Source: Baffinella frigidus
Lineage: Eukaryota; Cryptophyceae; Cryptomonadales; Baffinellaceae
NCBI GenBank assembly: GCA_026770585.1
Contig: MU646551.1
Location: forward strand, 385,825 to 396,764
Direction of reading: 5' to 3'
Length of the DNA: 10,940 nt
Position numbers and translations under genes: made by a program. Below are positions 5,743 through 10,940 of this stretch, piece by piece. The notes below the pieces were generated by a model. The model searched no databases. It had not been told where the DNA came from and was given only the letters and a program-made list of their open reading frames with translations. Every line of letters starts with the position of its first letter. Position 1 is the stretch's first letter.

Positions 5743-5771
5743 TCTATGAGTGATTCCATAGAGCTCAAACG
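5734..5771. other. Perfect 15-bp-stem hairpin
   Basis: CGTTTGAGCTCTATG (5734-5748) and CATAGAGCTCAAACG (5757-5771) are exact reverse complements around an 8-nt loop. It lies just upstream of the candidate exon on the minus strand and at a drop in GC content. It may be a tiny palindromic element or a structured RNA; no further evidence. Confidence 0.85.
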
Positions 5772-6237
5772 GATTGCGTTATAGTTATCCCTAGTTGTCC
5801 TGTTAAGATGCATCAGATCAGCCTGGTCACCTTAGGAATAGCGTGGGATGGGCCCGCCTCGGGATAGATTCTCGCAGGCAGAGCAGAGAGTGGGAAGGAA
5901 AGGACCAGGTGGATTACATACAAGCTGTGATCCTGCGTGCAGAGTGCGTTCGCGTTCATCTTTGGGAGCCACATCTTACCCCGAGTCTTGTACATGAGAG
6001 ACAACTCTGTTAATACCAACGCGGCCGCTATGTATGCACACACCCACGGAGGCTATTTGTGAGTAGGTCTACGGATGAGCTCCTCGACCCAACCTACATA
6101 GGTCCGGCCGAGCCCCTTTCTCTCCCCCCCCCCCCAAACACCACAAACCAGGCATTTTAGCCTGTCGCTGTGTGTTCCAGTGTGTGGTGTTAATTGATAG
6201 GGATTAAATTTAGTGCTTTGAGCCTTTGGGCGTAGGT
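5772..6237. other. Intergenic sequence, no supported gene
   Basis: An open minus-strand frame at 6043-5813 contains LMYKTRG directly before GGTAAGATG and could hold a small exon with acceptor TATTAACAG, but nothing links it to a gene. A C12 run lies at 6124-6135. Confidence 0.4.
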
Positions 6238-6350
6238 CCTTTAGGTCCCTTAGGTTCTTCGAGCTCCCAACATAGGCGGACACCGGAACTGGTTCTGTAG
6301 AAAGGCATGCTTTCTTTCGGATCACATCAAGCCCCCCTGTACAGAGGATG
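6238..6350 (-). repeat. Dispersed repeat family R, copy 1 (minus orientation)
   Basis: On the minus strand, blocks GGGGGGCTTGATGTGATCCG, GTGTCCGCCTATGTTGG and GCTCGAAGAACCTAA match a + strand copy at 8690-8825 at roughly 80% over about 110 bp. A third fragmentary copy is at 7624-7725. The peptide TGGLDVIRK is shared in one frame, but the frame is not kept to the end, so it looks like a non-coding repeat. Confidence 0.75.
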
Positions 6351-7050
6351 GAGAACATGTGGCGGCGGTGTTGGTGCCGACAAAGAGCTCTCACGCCCCC
6401 TACTAAACCCCCAACATTGAACACTAAACCACAATCCCTGAACCTTAAACCCAAAACCCTAAACCCTAAACCCTAAACTGTCCACACAGCAGACTTCGAA
6501 GAATTTTGAATAACCCCTAAGCGATAAGGCCTAGGACCCTACGGTAGGCAACCAGTAGGGACATAGGGGGATTGCTACGGATAAGGTAACGGAACCTCAC
6601 CAAAGCACCTTTGCCAAAGTTGACAGGCAGAAGTGGAGGGTGGAGAAGCACAAACAGGTTATTTAGGGAAATCCAGAAATGGCTCCAATGTCACGGACTA
6701 TGATGCCTCCAACTTTTCTGCCCCAGCTTAAAAATCAAAAAAAAAAATCTTGCAAAGTTGTAGGCCTTGAAAACGTGAGCATCTTTGTTGGAACAAGGTT
6801 TTCGCGAGGAGGAGGGGAAGGGTGTGAAAAACCAGATGCGGTGGTTTTAGGGGTGTCATATTTTGAGTATGTTTGAGGGCCTCTGATGCCCCGGATTCAT
6901 TCAGCGGATTTGAAGAGGACGTTTTGAGGATCCCAGAACCGTCGAGAAAAGTGAATCGGCCCAGGGGGTCGAAAGTTACAACCAATCGAGCGCCCGACGG
7001 GCCCGCCTCGGGACCAGGAAACTCCGCAAAGCCAGGTTTTGGGGGACTAG
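6351..7050. other. Non-coding stretch with a short telomeric patch
   Basis: Three CCCTAAA units occur at 6457-6477 within more degenerate C-rich repeat (about 6410-6480). CCTAGGACCCTACGGTAGG stands at 6530-6548. A copy of the 24-bp block from 4768 lies at 6600-6623. A long minus-strand open frame (7081-6728) starts inside MITE family 3 and has no recognisable domain. Confidence 0.5.
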
Positions 7051-7051
7051 C

Positions 7052-7145
7052 CCCCCTTAATACAAAAATCTGAAACCACATTTGAGAGCCAACAACTTTT
7101 AGTTATGTTTCACAAATGTGGTCTCACATTTTTGTATTAAGGGGG
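7052..7145. mobile_element. MITE family 3, 94-bp palindromic element
   Basis: Left end CCCCCTTAATACAAAAAT (7052) and right end ATTTTTGTATTAAGGGGG (7145) are reverse complements, and the similarity extends inward through ACCACATTTG to about 36 bp per arm. TTAA occurs symmetrically five bases in from each end. No clear target duplication. Non-coding. Confidence 0.8.
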
Positions 7146-7447
7146 ACCAGATCATGTCCCTACGCAAAAGCCCTGCTTCTCCACCCTCCAAAAGTGGACG
7201 GCTTGTTCGCAGCCCAGCCTTTCCGGTCCGTTCCCTCAGGCCCTCGACGCTGGCACCAAGAGGTTCGTGGCCGGGGAACACGAGGGAGGGTGCCTGCCTG
7301 CCTTCCCCAGAGGTGCGTACCGCTTTTTCCCTTGTGACGCTGGAATGGCGACATCCAGTCTTGAGGGAGGGGTGGAGGGAGCAACACGTATGGACGCATT
7401 TCGTGGTCAGACAGGAGGCCTGGTTCTTACTAGTAATATGAAAGTAT
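7146..7447. other. No recognised feature
   Basis: Overlapping open frames on both strands in GC-rich DNA, none with a recognisable motif, splice context or repeat. Confidence 0.4.
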
Positions 7448-7501
7448 TTGCGTAGTAATTTTCGTTGCCAGGAAATGAAAGAAAAAACAGTTTTCCCCTG
7501 A
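7448..7501. mobile_element. MITE family 1, half element
   Basis: Matches the right arm of the element at 501-633: TTG(C/T)GTAGTAATTTTCGTTGCC, then AAATGAAAGAAAA and TTTTCCCCTGA, followed by TA (7502-7503). The left arm is missing. Confidence 0.75.
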
Positions 7502-7509
7502 TAAATGTA

Positions 7510-7625
7510 CCGTAGGACCCTAGGACTGTGCGTGTCCTTGATCTCTAGTCACTGCCGTAGGACCCTAGGACGGTGCGTGTCCTTTTTCTCGAGTGACTGC
7601 CGTAGGACCCTAGGACGGTGCTGCC
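7510..7625. repeat. 45-bp tandem repeat, 2.5 copies
   Basis: Units start at 7510, 7555 and 7600 with CCGTAGGACCCTAGGAC(T/G)GTGC, followed in the first two by GTGTCCTT and AGT(C/G)ACTG. The period is a multiple of three and keeps an open + frame, but no coding evidence exists. The CCTAGGACCCTA-type core also occurs inside transposons further right. Confidence 0.9.
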
Positions 7626-7725
7626 TATGTTGGGAGCTCGAAGAACCTAAAGGACCTAAAGGTGATAGCGTACCCGCCCCTCGGTGAGGATCACCCTTTC
7701 GCCGGTTCTGCTGCGATCCTCTGCA
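7624..7725 (+). repeat. Dispersed repeat family R, permuted fragments
   Basis: 7624-7662 (CCTATGTTGGGAGCTCGAAG onward) matches the 3' end of family R, and about 7698-7725 (CCGGTTCTGCTGCGATCCTC) matches its 5' end. They occur in the order end-then-start, as expected from a broken tandem pair. Confidence 0.6.
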
Positions 7726-7754
7726 CCGGGAGGCTCGCAACTTGGAAGGCCTCA

Positions 7755-7902
7755 TCCGGGAACATGTTTGATTTAAAAGAAAATGGCCTAGTAAACCGGA
7801 TTCTAGCCCTAATTAAATGTACTTAGGGCCCTAATTAATCTTCTTCCAACTCCCTTGAACACATAGGGATCCATTTTCTTTTAAATTAAACATGTCCCTG
7901 GA
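7755..7902. mobile_element. MITE family 4, 148 bp with about 32-bp inverted repeats
   Basis: Left arm TCCGGGAACATGTTTGATTT (7755 on) and right arm AAATTAAACATGTCCCTGGA (to 7902) are imperfect reverse complements, both containing TTTAAAAGAAAATGG or its complement. The internal loop holds two copies of GCCCTAATTAA. The terminus resembles MITE family 1 (TCCGGG). The target duplication is unclear. Confidence 0.75.
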
Positions 7903-8352
7903 TTAGACCGGTTCCCTTTTTGGCTCAACCCCTGAGAAATGACACATCAAGTCAGTGTGGGCTTCTACGCAGAATGGCTGTAAGCTGTATGGTTGACGAT
8001 TTGTGCAAGTTTTACCCTACCCATCAGCCTATTTCCTTGCATTTCCCTCAAATTTAATTATGAACGTGCACCCGACCGTCCACTCGAGGCTAGAAATGTG
8101 ACTATTTGAAGAAGAAAAAACCTTACAAGTCCTTTTCAAGTGAAGGGATGTGCAGTAATTTTCACGTAAATAGTCTACTTCCGGCGTTGCTCCCGTGTAT
8201 ACGGGAGCAACGTAACCAAGCCTGCCCGTGACAGATGCTAAATTTAACATCCCCACATTTAAAATACTCTCTCATCCAGCTTCGAGTTGTTTTTCAGAAT
8301 CCTTTGCTCATATATAATCGAAGCTCGTAACTAAAGATTGGTAAAGTCGCTC
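7903..8352. other. AT-richer spacer with one perfect hairpin
   Basis: No gene is supported. CGTTGCTCCCGT (8185-8196) and ACGGGAGCAACG (8201-8212) form a perfect 12-bp stem with a GTAT loop. GCAGTAATTTTCACG near 8151 recalls the inner arm of MITE family 1. Confidence 0.6.
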
Positions 8353-8465
8353 GTCCTATCCCTCCAGTGGCCGGGCGGTCAAATTTGACCGCCAAGAGGT
8401 CCTAGGCAGGTCCTAGGACCCTACGGTAGGGCGTATGAGCCTACTGGCCACTTAAGGGATAGGAC
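8353..8465. mobile_element. MITE family 5, copy 1 (113 bp)
   Basis: The termini GTCCTATCCCTCCAGTGGCC and GGCCACTTAAGGGATAGGAC are imperfect inverted repeats of about 20 bp. Just inside the left end lies the perfect 20-bp palindrome GGCGGTCAAATTTGACCGCC, and further in CCTAGGACCCTACGGTAGG. A second copy is at 9687-9795. Confidence 0.7.
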
Positions 8466-8486
8466 CTTTCGTACCACTCGGAAGGC

Positions 8487-8513
8487 TATAGGGGTACCTC
8501 GCTCATAAGAAAC
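8487..8513. mobile_element. MITE family 6, solo terminal fragment
   Basis: TATAGGGGTACCTCGCTC and the next nine bases match the ends of the elements at 9068-9188 and 9568-9688. No partner end follows nearby. Confidence 0.7.
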
Positions 8514-8585
8514 TGAGAGAAGATATACTCCCCGGAGACCGGTTGTCTCCATGTCCCTTTTGGTCACGGAGTCAATCTGCACGGT

Positions 8586-8660
8586 TGGCCGAGTGCTTCA
8601 GGAGAAGGATTCTCTTCTCAGAAACATCCACCCCCCTGGAGGCCTCCCGTGACGCTCAAC
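8586..8660 (+). other. Possible tRNA-like promoter remnant (A box) upstream of repeat R
   Basis: TGGCCGAGTGC (8586-8596) matches the D-arm/A-box of tRNA-Leu or tRNA-Ser. A weak B-box-like ACTTCGACC follows near 8660. No full tRNA fold was found. If real, it would make repeat R the body of a tRNA-derived SINE. Confidence 0.25.
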
Positions 8661-8689
8661 TTCGACCTGTGAGGAGACTTTGGACTGCC

Positions 8690-8825
8690 CTTCAACCGGT
8701 TTCTGCTGCGATCCTCAGCACCGGGGGGCTTGATGTGATCCGAAAGGAAGCATGGCTTTTCTGCAGAACAAATTCCAGTGTCCGCCTATGTTGGAAGCTC
8801 GAGGAACCGGATGGAACTAAAGGGG
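8690..8825 (+). repeat. Dispersed repeat family R, longest copy
   Basis: Contains ACCGGTTTCTGCTGCGATCC, GGGGGGCTTGATGTGATCCG and GTGTCCGCCTATGTTGG in order, matching 6350-6238 in reverse and the fragments at 7624-7725. It is followed directly by G-rich homopurine sequence. Confidence 0.75.
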
Positions 8826-9067
8826 GGGAGGGGGCTGACCCCTGCGAGAGAGGGGGGGGGGGCAGATTAATTAGGCGAGAAAGGGGAGGGGGGGGCACAG
8901 GCGGCCTGCAAGAAAAACGCAGTGGGGTCTTTTTAGGAGGAAAATGACAGGCAAAATCCAGTTAAACTCCTGCCTACGGTGCAAAAGTGGTTGTGGGCAC
9001 CAATCCAAGATGGGAGGGGGGGGCACGAAAGCAAGGTGCTGGCAGAGAGAGGCACAAGCTGCGCGTT
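8826..9067. other. G-run-rich spacer
   Basis: Several runs of 7-11 G (for example 8852-8862, 8888-8895 and about 9014-9022) lie in otherwise unremarkable sequence. They could form quadruplexes on the + strand. No gene seen. Confidence 0.5.
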
Positions 9068-9188
9068 TACAGGGGTACCTCGCTCATAAGAAACCGCCCC
9101 TCCCTAGGACCCTACAGTAGGACCATGCCTAGGGCCCTATGGTGGTCCTAGTGATGTGGCGGTTTCTTATGAGCGAGGTACCCCTGTA
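9068..9188. mobile_element. MITE family 6, copy A (121 bp incl. TA)
   Basis: Perfect 31-bp inverted repeats begin TACAGGGGTACCTCGCTC at 9068 and end with its complement at 9188. TA at both ends is consistent with a TA target duplication. The centre holds CCTAGGACCCTACAGTAGG. Conceptual translation gives YRGTSLIRN at the left end and PYSRTMPRALWWS in the centre, so gene predictors may call it as protein; it is non-coding. Confidence 0.9.
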
Positions 9189-9567
9189 GTGCAAGCGGGC
9201 GATGCCCATGCGTTGTGAGGGTTGCGGTGCTTGAGTTGATAATGTGTCGTTGAGAACATCAGTGAAGGAGAGCTCATGAAGAAATTCCAAGGGAGGGTTC
9301 GTGGATCCCAGGAAGCAACGAATGGGGAAAGAACCTCGAAACTCTTCTGGCTTTCGGCGCAGGACCGGACAAGAATTGCAGCGACCAAAAATGGTTGGGG
9401 GGGGGGGGGGCACACGGTGCAAATAGATACACGCTAGTGTGCAAAGAGGCTGTGTGCACCCTGTTCCATTCTCATCTTTTGATCTCGAATCAATCAAAGT
9501 TTCTTGGTTTTGATTCAACCAAAGCACAGTTTAATGACAGCTCATTTGCGGGAAGCTCAGCTGAGTC
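9189..9567. other. Spacer between two family 6 elements, no recognised gene
   Basis: A G14 run lies at 9397-9410. A minus-strand open frame spans much of it and runs into the element at 9068-9188; its C-terminal peptide is transposon-derived (YRGTSLIRN), so it is not treated as a gene. Confidence 0.5.
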
Positions 9568-9688
9568 TACAAGGGTACCTCGCTCATGAGAAACCGCCCA
9601 CCCCCTAGGACCACCCTAGGACCCTAGGCATAGGCCTATTGTAGGGTCCTAGGGGGCGGAGGTTTCTTATGAGCGAGGTACCCCTGTA
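9568..9688. mobile_element. MITE family 6, copy B (121 bp incl. TA)
   Basis: Same ends as copy A (TACAAGGGTACCTCGCTC at the left, GAGCGAGGTACCCCTGTA at the right) with TA flanks and the same length. The central region differs and contains CCTAGGACC and CCTAGGACCCTAGG motifs. Its right end touches the second copy of family 5. Confidence 0.9.
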
Positions 9689-9795
9689 TTCCTTTGAAGG
9701 CCAGGGGGTCATTTGACCCTCCAGAAGTCCTAGGCTGCTACGAATGACCTACGGTACATGTAGCAGCGTATTGGCTACAGGGCTCTTAAGGGATA
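9687..9795. mobile_element. MITE family 5, copy 2
   Basis: Aligns with 8353-8465: TATTCCTTTGAAGGCCAGGG at the left, GGGGTCATTTGACCCTCC in place of the perfect palindrome, GTCCTAGGC, CTACGGTA, GCGTATTGGCTAC and CTTAAGGGATAG at the right. The inverted termini are more decayed than in copy 1. Confidence 0.65.
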
Positions 9796-9850
9796 GTCAG
9801 TGCAGGGAGTAGAGTGGCCGACGAGAAACCATCAGCCAGTCTCATCACTA

Positions 9851-9915
9851 CCAGTTTTTAGTTAAAAACTGAAACTGGCTAGGGTGTGGGTACCAGTTTT
9901 TAACCAGTTTTTAAG
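9851..9915. repeat. Palindrome and tandem copies of CCAGTTTTTA
   Basis: CAGTTTTTA (9852-9860) and TAAAAACTG (9863-9871) form a perfect hairpin with a 2-nt centre. ACCAGTTTTTA then occurs twice in tandem (about 9892-9914). The inverse CTAAAAACTG recurs at 10499-10509 and 10638-10648, at and inside the satellite edges. Confidence 0.8.
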
Positions 9916-10054
9916 GTCAAAAATATTTGTTCCCATCCACGAACGGGGCGCAAATGGCCGTAGTTCAGTGAAATGTTTGCTATTTGTATCATGTTCGAAT
10001 GTTCGGACTCTCCGTAGGACACTCTCACCAACTTTGTCCCCAGGTTTCATGTAA
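9916..10054. other. Short unique spacer
   Basis: A 62-codon minus-strand open frame overlaps here but lacks recognisable features. Confidence 0.4.
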
Positions 10055-10635
10055 GGATTGACCCAGTAAGACTCAGGATAGACCCAGAGAAACTCAGGAT
10101 TCTGTCAGAAAAACTCAGGATTCACCCAGAAAAACTCAGGATTCGCCCAGAGAGACTCAGGATTCACCCAGAATGACTCAGGATTCACCCAGAAAGACTC
10201 AGGATTCACCCAGAAAGACTCAGGATCCAGTGAGTGTCACACAGGATTGACCCCACAGGACTTAGGATAGACCCAGGAAAACTCAGGATTTTGTCAGAAA
10301 AACTCAGGATTCACCCAAAAAAACTCAGGATTTGCCCAGAAAGACTCAGGATTTACCCATAATGACTTAGGATTCACCCAGAAAGACTCAGGATTCAACC
10401 AGAAATACTCAGGATTTACTCAGAGGGTCTCAGGATTCACTCAGAGAGACTCGCCAGAGAGTTGACAGGTACCTTGTGCAGTGAAACACCCTTTTCCCGC
10501 TAAAAACTGGGACCCAGCTGGGAAAGACTCAAAATTCACCCAGAAAGACTCAGGATCCAGTGAGTGTCACTCAGGATTGACCCAGCAAGACTTAGGATAG
10601 ACCAAGAAAAACTCAGGATTTAGTCAGAAACACTT
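10055..10635. repeat. 21-bp satellite with 189-bp higher-order repeat
   Basis: The monomer is ACTCAGGATTCACCCAGAAAG (21 bp, shown in two parts: ACTCAGGATTCA + CCCAGAAAG). Variant monomers recur in the same order: ATTGACCC starts a cycle at 10057 and again at 10246, exactly 189 bp or nine monomers later, followed each time by ATAGACCC, then ATT(C/T)TGTCAG. ATCCAGTGAGTGTCAC ends a cycle before 10246 and before 10576. A third cycle begins at 10576 after a 70-bp interruption (10453-10522). In the frame reading D-S-G-F-T-Q-K each cycle has a TAG in the second monomer, so it is not a coding repeat. Confidence 0.92.
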
Positions 10636-10940
10636 TTACTAAAAACTGCCTTTTACCGTCTTCGGCTGAGAGCATTCCGAGGCGGGCCTGACCTTCCCGA
10701 GGGGGGCCAGTTTTATGGGTTGCCGAGCTTAAAAACAGATGGGTCGCCTTCACCTTGACTCGTCGGCCACACTAGCAGGGAGAGTCTTGATCCCCACACC
10801 CCAAACCCCAAACCCAAAACCCGGGACAACTCCCACCCCCCCAAAACTAAGCTGGCCTGATCCACCCCCAACCCTAAACCGGTGTGGGTTTTTGGGTTGG
10901 GGCTTGGGGTTTGGAGTTGGAGGGTTGAGGTTTGGGGCAT
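10636..10940. repeat. Right edge: unique patch then telomere-like repeat in both orientations
   Basis: From 10636 to 10795 no gene is supported. From about 10796, C-rich CCCCAAACCCC-type repeats give way around 10878-10883 (ACCGGT) to G-rich GGGTTGGGG-type repeats, an inverted, head-to-head arrangement like the small palindromes in the left part. Confidence 0.7.

Noticed and set aside
5813-6043. Minus-strand frame with a possible microexon before GGTAAGATG
   Set aside because: A single plausible splice site pair without phase support from neighbours is too weak.
6728-7081. Minus-strand 117-codon open frame as a gene
   Set aside because: It starts inside the palindromic MITE at 7052-7145 and shows no domain, splice sites or codon pattern.
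8543-8947. Plus-strand 134-codon open frame as a gene
   Set aside because: It is composed of repeat family R and G-run sequence; the homologous copy at 6238-6350 does not keep the frame.
9129-9527. Minus-strand 132-codon open frame as a gene
   Set aside because: It runs through a poly-G/poly-C tract and ends inside a palindromic transposon (YRGTSLIRN peptide).
10055-10635. Protein with heptad repeat DSGFTQK from the 21-bp satellite
   Set aside because: Every 189-bp cycle contains an in-frame TAG and there is no start codon.
10055-10635. CRISPR-like array
   Set aside because: The repeats are contiguous 21-bp monomers without unique spacers, in a eukaryotic context.
10758-10778. Tiny minus-strand exon between CTGCTAG and GTGAAGG
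   Set aside because: Only about 18 nt, with no adjacent exon to confirm phase.

Overview
This window is nuclear DNA of a eukaryote. It is almost certainly a protist or alga with plant-type (TTTAGGG)n telomeres; alveolates such as chromerids or dinoflagellates and green algae fit, but the species cannot be fixed from sequence. The grounds are thousands of bases of degenerate TTTAGGG/TTTGGGG-like repeat, short GC-rich exons bounded by GT...AG splice sites, many short palindromic non-autonomous transposons, and no bacterial-style gene packing. No long uninterrupted gene, rRNA or intact tRNA was seen.

Left part (1-4702): this looks at first like plain subtelomeric repeat, but read on the minus strand it is a multi-exon gene running right to left and leaving the window on the left. 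Six exons can be placed (4702-4530, 4276-3924, 2718-2649, 2395-2351, 1316-1244, 311-247). Each has an AG acceptor and GT donor, and the reading phase carries through all five junctions (2, 1, 2, 2, 0). The joined product (about 259 residues, C-terminus missing) starts with a signal peptide or anchor and continues as repeated beta-strand-like blades, resembling a secretory-pathway beta-propeller. The family is not identified. Its introns are filled with degenerate telomeric repeat, truncated copies of its own exons, a minisatellite and two MITE-type transposons.

Middle (4703-7050): an intergenic stretch with short tandem duplications, then a weaker minus-strand gene candidate (two exons around 5742-5243 with a 66-nt intron), a 15-bp-stem hairpin, and non-coding DNA with one copy of a dispersed repeat.

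Right part (7050-10940): a mosaic of small transposable elements and repeats. There are at least four families of palindromic or TIR elements, a 45-bp tandem repeat, a recurrent CCTAGGACCCTA motif, G-runs, and a 21-bp satellite organised in a 189-bp nine-monomer higher-order repeat (about 10055-10635). Degenerate telomere-like repeat in both orientations returns at the right edge.

The most unusual feature is a gene whose introns appear built from telomere-like DNA, with several separate insertion or duplication scars showing how such DNA entered.
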